Shown here: positions 8,237-14,987 of the stretch, piece after piece | How the letters are laid out: each line of letters opens with the position of its first letter | Position numbering within the stretch: position 1 is the first letter of the stretch | Assembly: GCA_020630495.1 (NCBI GenBank) | Contig: JAHDBH010000013.1 | Location: 5,820 to 49,663 of the forward strand | Length of the DNA stretch: 43,844 nt | Direction of reading: 5' to 3' | From: Saprospiraceae bacterium | GTDB taxonomy: Bacteria > Bacteroidota > Bacteroidia > Chitinophagales > Saprospiraceae | Program-made: the position numbers and the translations under genes | The notes under the pieces: generated by a model | The model's database searches: none | The model's input: only the letters and a program-made list of their open reading frames with translations | What the model was told of the DNA's origin: nothing

Positions 8237-10165
8237 CTATGATTTCTGAGCAGAGAGCAACTCTATGACTGTGCGGATTTCTTCTACGAGTTCGTCGTTG
8301 TTGCCATTAAACCCTACACTTGTAAATCGTATGCGGCCTTCTTGGTCTAGGACAAACTTGGTAGGGATACCTTCTACACCATAGTCCTGCACCACTTTAC
8401 TTTCACTATCCATGAGCACGTCAAATCTGTACTGACCCTTCTTTAGAAAGTCAGCCACATGAGCTGTCTTGTCTTCAACATTCTCCCATGTATTGACAAA
8501 GTAAAACTGGACATCATCGGAGCTGAGCTCATCTACGGCTGTCTGCATGGCCGGAAAGGACTGGATACAAGGACCACACCAGGTAGCCCAGAAATCTAAT
8601 ATCGTGATTTTACCCTTGAGATCTGCGGTCTGCACCTCATTACCGTCCATGTCTGTAAGGGTCATCTCCACGATATTCCCCGAGCTCAGATTGTCTATGA
8701 TTTCTTGTCGTTTCTTTCGTTTTGCCTCTTGCTCGAGTAGCTCGACGTACATGTCTGCAGCTTTCTCGGCAGACCACTGGCTCTGGTGCAGCTCTTTGAA
8801 ATGATTTTTCATGGCTGCATCAGCTTGGCCATTGGCGATGCGCGCTTTGAGAAAGTCTAGGGCATCATCAGCATGACCAGCGTCATCCAGGTAGATGGCA
8901 TGGCGGCGATTCATCACGGCATCAGAGTAGTCCGATTTTTCTACAGCTATGGCCTGGTACTTAGCGGCTTCTTTGGGATCTCCGTTTTTGTAAGCGAGTA
9001 GCGCATAAGTGTCGCTATACATAGCGTGGCTGTAGCTCATCTGGTCTCTGTATCTTTTGCTACTCATAGAGGCAGGCTTGTGCGCTAGAGACTCCATCTC
9101 ATCAGCTACAAGCTCCATGGATTCTTTGCTGATCTTCTGTCCGTACTTCATATCTTTTCCCTCTGCATCTATACTTCCTCCGCTGAAGTCCCATGCGATA
9201 CTATTGTACATACTGGCCTTCATGCCAGGATCAGTGATGTAGCGCATATAACGTTCAAATTCTGATCGATCTTCGTCCTGTGCTGCAGCGAGAGCAAGGC
9301 GTCTAGCTATGATGCTTGTGGACTGACGGAGATCTTCTTGATCTCGTGTCATCTTGACGATATCCTTAAACATATGTGCTTTCTGCTCGCCATCTTTGAC
9401 TTGGTAGAAAGAGTCGATAAGAGCCTGAGCCGCAAAGAGCCCTCTAGGGTGCTCAGCTATGGCTTTTGCTTTGATCTGTGCTAGAAGCTCATCATCTTGG
9501 AGAGCTGTGGCGGCTATGGCAAATTGCTTAGCATTTTCTTCTGTCCATTTTCCGCTACTGATACGCTTGACGAGGCGTGCCTTGACATCTTCTTGGGCGT
9601 CTGCATCATCCATGGCTGCTGATACTTTGGCTTGTAGCGCTATGAAGCGGGGATCTTTGTGGATCTTTTTCTGCAAGCGCATCTCTTCAGCAAAGTACTC
9701 CTGTGCTGCGACAGGTGTGCGCGGAAGTCCAGTAGAGCGGCCATAGTTGCCGATAAATAGCTCTCCGAGTGCTACGGCGCTTCCTTTGACCGGTGCATCT
9801 CGCTTGTGCATGCGCAGGACATAGCCAGAGTCATCATTGTTGTCCTGGAGCTGTGACTCTACAGCATTAAAGGAGACTAGGGCTGCGGTAGTACGCTGAT
9901 CGGTCATGAATTCACCTTTGTACACCTTACCATCACGTACCATATCTACATCGACTGCGATGGGCTCTGAAAAGGGTTCTAGCAAGTAGACTGTAGTCTG
10001 GAATTGCTCGCCGTCTAGAGGTCCTCCTGATGCATTATAGATGAGCTGCACTCGATCATCTTGCTGTGGATGCTTAGGGATGATGTCTAGCTTTTGCGCG
10101 AAAGCGCCCACGCAAAATAACAGACTACATAGAGTGGTGCTAAAGAGATATCTGAAAGTGCTCAT
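8237..10165 (-). CDS. Periplasmic TlpA-like thioredoxin-fold protein with large N-terminal domain
   Basis: A 642-residue exported protein. Residues 1-23 form a Sec signal peptide ending in GAFAQ. A beta-rich N-terminal domain of about 130 residues is followed by a long alpha-helical, TPR-like region (about 150-470). The C-terminal 150 residues are a TlpA/ResA thioredoxin domain: ITILDFWATWCGPCIQSFP with redox cysteines C530 and C533, and a cis-Pro motif in EGIPTKF. Members reduce or shuttle disulfides in the periplasm. Such N-terminally extended TlpA proteins are common in Bacteroidota and often have unidentified targets. It appears monocistronic, with a consensus -7 box about 33 bases upstream. 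Confidence 0.9.
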   Translation of the reverse strand: MSTFRYLFSTTLCSLLFCVGAFAQKLDIIPKHPQQDDRVQLIYNASGGPLDGEQFQTTVYLLEPFSEPIAVDVDMVRDGKVYKGEFMTDQRTTAALVSFNAVESQLQDNNDDSGYVLRMHKRDAPVKGSAVALGELFIGNYGRSTGLPRTPVAAQEYFAEEMRLQKKIHKDPRFIALQAKVSAAMDDADAQEDVKARLVKRISSGKWTEENAKQFAIAATALQDDELLAQIKAKAIAEHPRGLFAAQALIDSFYQVKDGEQKAHMFKDIVKMTRDQEDLRQSTSIIARRLALAAAQDEDRSEFERYMRYITDPGMKASMYNSIAWDFSGGSIDAEGKDMKYGQKISKESMELVADEMESLAHKPASMSSKRYRDQMSYSHAMYSDTYALLAYKNGDPKEAAKYQAIAVEKSDYSDAVMNRRHAIYLDDAGHADDALDFLKARIANGQADAAMKNHFKELHQSQWSAEKAADMYVELLEQEAKRKKRQEIIDNLSSGNIVEMTLTDMDGNEVQTADLKGKITILDFWATWCGPCIQSFPAMQTAVDELSSDDVQFYFVNTWENVEDKTAHVADFLKKGQYRFDVLMDSESKVVQDYGVEGIPTKFVLDQEGRIRFTSVGFNGNNDELVEEIRTVIELLSAQKS

Positions 10166-10197
10166 AGATGTGATTTAAGGCCGATAAGTAATGCCGT

Positions 10198-10205
10198 CAA
10201 AGGTA
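10198..10205 (-). promoter_or_regulatory. Putative -7 box (TACCTTTG) of the TlpA-like gene
   Basis: Exact TANNTTTG match on the minus strand, about 33 bases upstream of the ATG at 10165. No convincing TTG-type -33 element is seen at the expected distance. Confidence 0.4.
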
Positions 10206-10311
10206 ACTGCCAGACATCGACGTCTAGCGTCTGCACTGTGACGCTACAGTACAATAAGGCAATGCTCTGCTGGAAAGTTCTACGGGTGATGCTAAGTAGA
10301 TACAGTAAGTG

Positions 10312-11706
10312 CTAGCAGAAGTAGTTGATGATTGACTGGATCTGCTGATCCTCCTTGGCTTCTGGCACGTACTTATAGAAGAGTCTGAGCTGTCCCTGAT
10401 CTTCCTCAAGGGCTGCGCTAAGAAAGAAGAGTCCTTCTTGACGTTTATTACTACGCAGAAGTGCGATGCTCCGGAGATAATCTAGCTTGGGAGAAACGGT
10501 ATACTCTTCGCTCTCAGCGAGTAGCTCAAGTGCTGCTTGGAGATGATTATTCTTGATGAGGAACTTGGCATAGCCGAACCAGTACTGATCCTGCTCTGGT
10601 CCTAGATCTATAGCCATCTGAAACAAACCTGCGGCTTCATTGTGCTTACCGAGCTTAGCCTTGGCTCTTGCCATACGGAAGATGTACTCGTCATTGTCTT
10701 CATCCGTGAGGAGCGCTTTGTCATAAGCCAAGATTGCCTTACCCCACTGCTTCTGCACGAAGAAGCAATCCCCTAGAAGGAAGAATAGCTCATCATGATC
10801 ACGATCTATTCTCGCTAGCTTCACCAGACACTCATGTGCTGGATCTACCATACCTAGGTGGAGATATCCCCTAGCCATCTGTACTAGTGTGTCTGTAGTC
10901 TCGGAGAATCGCTCTACGATATCAAGGTTGACAAAGAGCGATCTGCGCCAGTATCCGAGCTCCGAGCAAAGTTCTGCGCAGTCCATGTAGGCCTGCAGAA
11001 AATCAGGATTGGCTATGAAGGCGTACTCGTAAGCGAGCACAGCTCTGTCGTAGTTGCAAAGCGCCGCATACGCTTGAGCAAGATGGTACCATGCCAAGTG
11101 TGCATAGGGGTCTTCATCAAGGATCTCATTGTAGAATGTCACGGCATCTTGAAACTCCTTAGTCAGCTCTACGGCACGACTATAGAGAGAGTAGGCTTCT
11201 TCTGACTCTGGGCAGTAGGTGACAGCATTCTTCGCTGCAGTGTACATGCCATAGTAGTTCTGCGTGCTCTGGTAGAGGTATGCCTGTGCGATATAAAGTA
11301 GTCCCCAGTCTGCGCGATAGACGCGCTCGCTAAGTCTGTCCAGTATATCATGCGCCTCGTCATGAGCACCCACCTGAGCGAGCACGCGTACAAGGAGTAC
11401 CTCGAGCTCTATCATCCCTGGATTGAGACATAGGGCTTTCTCTAGGAGAGCGTGCGCAAGCTGCGGCTGATTGTCATTGATATGCAGGCCTGCCAGATAG
11501 AGATAGAAATCTCCCTGATAGGGATATAGCTCGACAGCAAGTGTGGCTACTTCGATAGCTTGGTCAATGTGATAAGAGGTACGTAGATCATCCAAAATCT
11601 CAAGGAGTCCCGCATCTGTGAGACGTCCTGAGGTCTGTAGGTCTTGAAGCTTATCTATATTGTACGCAAGCGCTAGGTTGTGTTTTCGTTTCTGTTCTTT
11701 CGACAT
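10312..11706 (-). CDS. Cytoplasmic tetratricopeptide-repeat protein
   Basis: A 464-residue protein built almost entirely of helical TPR-type repeats. Typical A-G-Y/F-A-P spacing is seen in segments such as AWYHLAQAYAALCNYDRAVLAYEYAF and DELFFLLGDCFFVQKQWGKAILAYDKAL (repeats of about 34 residues). No signal peptide or membrane segment, so it is probably a cytoplasmic protein-interaction scaffold. Bacteroidota genomes carry similar TPR proteins of about 460 residues, generally without known function. It stands alone: 146 bases from the TlpA-like gene downstream and 308 from the Spy-like gene upstream. Confidence 0.88.
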   Translation of the reverse strand: MSKEQKRKHNLALAYNIDKLQDLQTSGRLTDAGLLEILDDLRTSYHIDQAIEVATLAVELYPYQGDFYLYLAGLHINDNQPQLAHALLEKALCLNPGMIELEVLLVRVLAQVGAHDEAHDILDRLSERVYRADWGLLYIAQAYLYQSTQNYYGMYTAAKNAVTYCPESEEAYSLYSRAVELTKEFQDAVTFYNEILDEDPYAHLAWYHLAQAYAALCNYDRAVLAYEYAFIANPDFLQAYMDCAELCSELGYWRRSLFVNLDIVERFSETTDTLVQMARGYLHLGMVDPAHECLVKLARIDRDHDELFFLLGDCFFVQKQWGKAILAYDKALLTDEDNDEYIFRMARAKAKLGKHNEAAGLFQMAIDLGPEQDQYWFGYAKFLIKNNHLQAALELLAESEEYTVSPKLDYLRSIALLRSNKRQEGLFFLSAALEEDQGQLRLFYKYVPEAKEDQQIQSIINYFC

Positions 11707-12014
11707 GAGCGTTCAGGGATTGGCGCCGTTCGGAGCGTAAATATAGACAATGTTACCAGCGGTAATCCGCCCCTGAACTGAAAAAAGGTATAGGTATTTT
11801 AAGCATTACAAATAGTTCTAATCTGGCCACAAGTGACTGATAATCAGGTCAGTGACAAAATTATCAAAGATTCATACAAAAAACCCCACAGACCTAAGTC
11901 TCTGTCTCTCATGCGGCTATGCATATACATGATATGGGGCATGTCTGCCAAAAAAGTGACGACATGCTTCTATGTGGTGCTCAAACGAGCTTTTTTAGCT
12001 CTGCTCAGACGGGT
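11707..12014. other. Intergenic region, 308 bp, no supported gene
   Basis: Between the TPR gene and the Spy-like gene, both on the minus strand. A plus-strand open frame starts here but runs antisense into the Spy-like gene, and its sequence looks non-genic, so I reject it. Visible structure: an inverted repeat GCATGTC/GACATGC (11939-11945 and 11961-11967) and a small hairpin GCTC-AAAC-GAGC followed by six T (11979-11996) that could be a weak plus-strand terminator. No -7 box with all four fixed TTTG bases was found before the TPR gene; the nearest is TATATTTA (11739-11746, minus). Confidence 0.5.
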
Positions 12015-12452
12015 TTATTCCTGTCTTCTATTCCTGTACTCGCGGAGGACACGCCTCACGAAGTTGCGTTCTGCATTGAATAGCTTGAGGATTTTCTTGC
12101 CTGGAATGACCATTTTGAGCTCCTGCACATATCGACGCTGTAGGGCAACTTTTTCCTCTTCGTTATCCAGCTGCTGACTGAGAAGTGCGAGTGCCTCATC
12201 ATCACTCATGCCAGCAGTAGACTGGAGCTGCTTGCGAAGGTTTTCTTTGATGGCTTTTTCTTCTGCCTGGTAAGCATTGTAAATAGGCCAGAATTTCTCT
12301 GCCTCAGCAGCTGTGAGGTCAAGCTCATCTGTGATGAAGGCGATCTTGTGTGCCTGCATGCGCTCTTGGCGCTCAGAGAAATCAGGTCTCTGAGCATATA
12401 CGGAGAGGCTAGTCAAGATCAGGAGAGTAGTAATCAATAGTATACGTGTCAT
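12015..12452 (-). CDS. Periplasmic Spy/CpxP-like helical protein
   Basis: A 145-residue protein with a signal peptide (cleavage near VYAQ) and a mature part that is almost wholly charged alpha-helix. The segment ITDELDLTAAEAEKFWPIY resembles the LTxxQ-type hairpin of Spy/CpxP-like proteins, periplasmic chaperones or sensors tied to envelope-stress regulators. In Bacteroidota such proteins often sit directly behind ECF sigma genes, as here. It is the third gene after the sigma factor and the one-pass membrane protein, with a 21-bp gap. The likely role is an envelope-stress effector or feedback sensor; this is inference from context and weak family resemblance. Confidence 0.75.
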   Translation of the reverse strand: MTRILLITTLLILTSLSVYAQRPDFSERQERMQAHKIAFITDELDLTAAEAEKFWPIYNAYQAEEKAIKENLRKQLQSTAGMSDDEALALLSQQLDNEEEKVALQRRYVQELKMVIPGKKILKLFNAERNFVRRVLREYRNRRQE

Positions 12453-12473
12453 GTCGGTGAGGATAGGTGAATG

Positions 12474-12884
12474 TCAATAGATAATGTCGAGTAAGTCGTC
12501 CGTGGAGATATCTAGATCTTCCAGATTATATAGATCGTCTTCTGGTACTGTATAGAGATCAGATAGATCGATCCAGTCAGAGTGATCTACGAGGTAGTCC
12601 TCCATGATCTCATCAGTGCTGTCTGCCATGGGAGCTTTGGTGGAGCTGGTGTCTTGCTTCCACTGCTGATATATCATGACTGATAAGAATCCTCCGAGCA
12701 GACATATATATATCCAGTAGGGCCTCTTGGGCTGACGAGGCTTCTGGGATGGAGTGTCTGTTACCTCTAGGCGATCGACTATATCACTCGTCAGATTAAC
12801 CATATAGTCGGGTGGTAGCTGATAGGACGTATCATCCGCACTCGCTTGACGTAGCTGGTCTAGGATAGGTGTAGGATCGGTCAT
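12474..12884 (-). CDS. Single-pass membrane protein, candidate anti-sigma factor
   Basis: A 136-residue protein: a cytosolic N-terminal part (about 1-55) containing LPPDYMVNLTSDIVDRLE, a single membrane span (about 56-72, YWIYICLLGGFLSVMIY) after a basic RQPKRP stop-transfer patch, and a very acidic C-terminal tail dominated by Asp, Leu and Tyr that would face the periplasm. It starts inside the stop of the ECF sigma gene (ATGA overlap), the usual position of an anti-sigma factor. I see no zinc-binding HxxxCxxC motif, so if it restrains the sigma factor it is of a non-ZAS type. Function inferred from topology and neighbours only. Confidence 0.7.
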   Translation of the reverse strand: MTDPTPILDQLRQASADDTSYQLPPDYMVNLTSDIVDRLEVTDTPSQKPRQPKRPYWIYICLLGGFLSVMIYQQWKQDTSSTKAPMADSTDEIMEDYLVDHSDWIDLSDLYTVPEDDLYNLEDLDISTDDLLDIIY

Positions 12885-13432
12885 GTGATTGATTCTCGTA
12901 GTGATGATTCGATTTTCTTGCTAGCATGATGGTAAGAAGCCTTGAGCGACCCCACTGACAGTTCTAGCACTTCTGCAATCTGTGCGTAGGGCATCTCATC
13001 AAAGTATCTCATGCAGAATACTTGCTTTTGCCTCACGGGTAATCCTTGTATTGCAACGTGGAGAGTAGCCAAGGCTCCATCAGCGTCAAAGTAGGGGTCC
13101 TCGCACATGAGCTCCATACGCTCATGATGGTCTGAGATATCTTCTAACGGATGACGCTTGTGCGTGCGCAGATAAGAAAGCGCCTCATTGTGCGCTATGC
13201 GGTATATCCAAGTGGCTAGTGAAGACTTTTTGGCAAATTTTCCTATATGACGATAGACTTTGATAAATACTTCTTGCACCACATCATCAGCGGTAGAGTG
13301 ATCATGGACCATCCTTCGTACTTGCCAGTACACCTGCTCCTGATGAGCACTGAGCAGTGCCCTGAAGCCTGCTTCTCTGGTCGCAGGTCGCTGGATCATG
13401 TCAAGTATGTCTGAGTCTGTATCTACTCTCAC
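12881..13432 (-). CDS. ECF-family RNA polymerase sigma factor
   Basis: A 183-residue group 4 (extracytoplasmic function) sigma factor. Sigma-2 region: YWQVRRMVHDHSTADDVVQEVF, then KFAKKSSLATWIYRIAHNEAL for -10 recognition. Sigma-4 region: LPVRQKQVFCMRYFDEMPYAQIAEVLELSVGSLKASYHHA, the helix-turn-helix for the -35 region. The start used is a GTG at 13432; an ATG 11 codons later is an alternative that loses no domain. It heads an operon with a membrane protein and a Spy-like periplasmic protein, an arrangement typical of envelope-stress circuits. The upstream divergent region holds a long dyad that could be an autoregulatory site. Confidence 0.93.
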   Translation of the reverse strand: MRVDTDSDILDMIQRPATREAGFRALLSAHQEQVYWQVRRMVHDHSTADDVVQEVFIKVYRHIGKFAKKSSLATWIYRIAHNEALSYLRTHKRHPLEDISDHHERMELMCEDPYFDADGALATLHVAIQGLPVRQKQVFCMRYFDEMPYAQIAEVLELSVGSLKASYHHASKKIESSLRESIT

Positions 13433-13494
13433 TGTGATGCTTAGCTATCTATTGGATGTCGCTATATATACGAGGTTTAATGTATGCTAAAACT

Positions 13495-13543
13495 AGCGCT
13501 CAGTCATGGGAGTGATGATAGAAAGATTATGCATGACTGCGCT
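13495..13543. promoter_or_regulatory. Inverted repeat in the sigma/acyltransferase divergent region
   Basis: CAGTCATG (13501-13508) and CATGACTG (13532-13539) form a perfect 8-bp inverted repeat with a 23-bp spacer. The arms extend outward as AGCG and CGCT, with a 2-base bulge on the left side. It sits between the ECF sigma start and the -7 box of the acyltransferase gene, so it may be an operator or cruciform acting on both. No known regulator site is recognised. Confidence 0.45.
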
Positions 13544-13557
13544 ATGGTGGAGCGAAG

Positions 13558-13565
13558 TACATTTG
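13558..13565 (+). promoter_or_regulatory. Putative -7 box (TACATTTG) of the acyltransferase gene
   Basis: Exact TANNTTTG match only 7 bases before the ATG at 13573, which would make the mRNA leaderless or nearly so. The box lies inside a small dyad, AGTAC-ATTT-GTACT (13557-13570), that could also be a protein-binding site. Confidence 0.4.
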
Positions 13566-13572
13566 TACTACT

Positions 13573-14133
13573 ATGATGCGATGGCTGGCAGGACTGATAC
13601 TGAAGATATGGGGGTGGAAGCTCCTGGGACCAAATCCTGCTGATACGCCTAAGTACATCATGGTGGCTGCGCCTCATACGAGCAACTGGGATTTTCCCCT
13701 AGGGATCTTATCCAAGTTTAAGTGGCGTATCCCGATCAAGTGGCTGGGAAAGTCTAGCCTATTCAGGCCGCCATTCGGCTGGATATTTAGAAGTCTGGGA
13801 GGCGTAAGTGTAGATCGCTCGCAGCGCAGTCGCATGACTGATCAGATAGCCGAAAAGATCAAAGCGGCCGATATATTTGGTCTATGCATTGCACCAGAAG
13901 GCACGCGCTCCTACACCGAGAAGATCAAGACAGGATTTTACTACATTGCTAAGCAAGCGGGCATCCCGCTCATCCTATGCAGGATTGACTACTCCACCAA
14001 GACGCTAGACTTCAGCCCACCCAAGGACATCAGTAATGTGACCCTCGAAGAAACGCTGGCGTGGATGGCGGAGGCGTTTTTGACCGCAAGGGCCAAATAC
14101 CCCGAGCAAACCGTATATAACACATCAACATAA
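13573..14133 (+). CDS. PlsC-type 1-acyl-glycerol-3-phosphate acyltransferase family protein
   Basis: A 186-residue acyltransferase of the PlsC/LPLAT superfamily, which transfers acyl groups to lysophospholipids or related acceptors at the inner membrane. Motif I, HTSNWD (H35 and D40, the HX4D catalytic pair), and motif III, EGTR (109-112), are intact. The N-terminal MMRWLAGLILKIWGW forms a membrane-associating hydrophobic segment. It is shorter than E. coli PlsC (about 245) and its WDFPLGI context fits the small 1-acyl-sn-glycerol-3-phosphate acyltransferase family of Bacteroidota. First gene of a plus-strand run continuing 26 bases later with the T9SS cargo gene. Acceptor unknown. Confidence 0.88.
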   Translation: MMRWLAGLILKIWGWKLLGPNPADTPKYIMVAAPHTSNWDFPLGILSKFKWRIPIKWLGKSSLFRPPFGWIFRSLGGVSVDRSQRSRMTDQIAEKIKAADIFGLCIAPEGTRSYTEKIKTGFYYIAKQAGIPLILCRIDYSTKTLDFSPPKDISNVTLEETLAWMAEAFLTARAKYPEQTVYNTST

Positions 14134-14159
14134 TTTACTCATCACAGACACGATCAATC

Positions 14160-14984
14160 ATGAAGAAATCACCTTACTATCTATTTATTATTCTGCTGGG
14201 AAGTGTGCTGATGATGGCAAATTCTCGTGGTCGCGCAGGAAGTGCTAATGCCGGCAATACGGGAGCTCCAGGAGACGCAGCGATCACCTGTATCACATGT
14301 CATGGTCAGTCTACCATCAATGTAGAGCCTCAGATCACCGTGATGGATGACAATGGGGAGACCGTGACCAGCTATATACCAGGCACACGCTACAGAGTCC
14401 GCGCGACTGTAGACTTCATCAGTGGCAATGAGCCAGAGGCTTACGGCTTCCAGATGGTGGCGCTGAGAGACTCAGACGACAGCGACCTAGCAGCCTTTAG
14501 CAATCCAGATGCCAACACCGCACTGGTGACTCCGCGGAGTACAGAGCGACAGTATGCAGAGCATCCACGACCCAATAGGGATACCAACTACTTTGAAGTA
14601 GACTGGACAGCGCCTGAGCAAGGCACTGGAGATATCACCTTCTATACGGCCGCTGTGGGTGTAAATGGCAATGGAAGTACGGGAGGTGATGGTGCAGCTA
14701 CTACCACATTTGCCCTGAGCGAAGACGATGCATCATCTACATCATCAGTGCTCGCTCGTAGTATCCAGGTATTCCCTACTTTGGCTACAGATCGTATCAG
14801 CATAGTAAGTGAACTAGCTCTAGCATCCGTCAGACTAGTAAGCCATCACGGCTCAGAAGTGAATATATCTGCTAGTGCAGATCCGTCTACACTTGACATA
14901 TCGACTCTGACGCCTGGCGTGTACTACGTCCTTCTTGAGACAGTGGGTGGTGATAGGCTTACGCGTCGCATCATCAAGCAGTAA
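14160..14984 (+). CDS. Secreted choice-of-anchor V protein with CxxCH motif and T9SS sorting domain
   Basis: A 274-residue exported protein. A signal peptide (1-21) precedes GNTGAPGDAAITCITCHGQ, where C44, C47 and H48 form a CxxCH motif as in c-type cytochromes. The central region (about 55-195) resembles the Reelin-like domain of proteins annotated as choice-of-anchor V, where a TGAPG...CxxCH segment at the N-terminus is typical. The last 75 residues, from IQVFPTLATDRISI to LTPGVYYVLLETVGGDRLTRRIIKQ in short steps, match the type A C-terminal sorting domain that directs export through the type IX system and cell-surface anchoring. SprA, the translocon of that system, is encoded at 35918-43207. 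Whether heme is bound is untested. The stop is 3 bases from the ligA start. Confidence 0.85.
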   Translation: MKKSPYYLFIILLGSVLMMANSRGRAGSANAGNTGAPGDAAITCITCHGQSTINVEPQITVMDDNGETVTSYIPGTRYRVRATVDFISGNEPEAYGFQMVALRDSDDSDLAAFSNPDANTALVTPRSTERQYAEHPRPNRDTNYFEVDWTAPEQGTGDITFYTAAVGVNGNGSTGGDGAATTTFALSEDDASSTSSVLARSIQVFPTLATDRISIVSELALASVRLVSHHGSEVNISASADPSTLDISTLTPGVYYVLLETVGGDRLTRRIIKQ

Positions 14985-14987
14985 GTC

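Noticed and set aside
11833-12177. Plus-strand open frame of 114 codons
   Set aside because: Half of it is antisense to the Spy-like gene, its composition is basic and Ser/Leu/Cys-rich as in shadow frames, and it has no recognisable motif.
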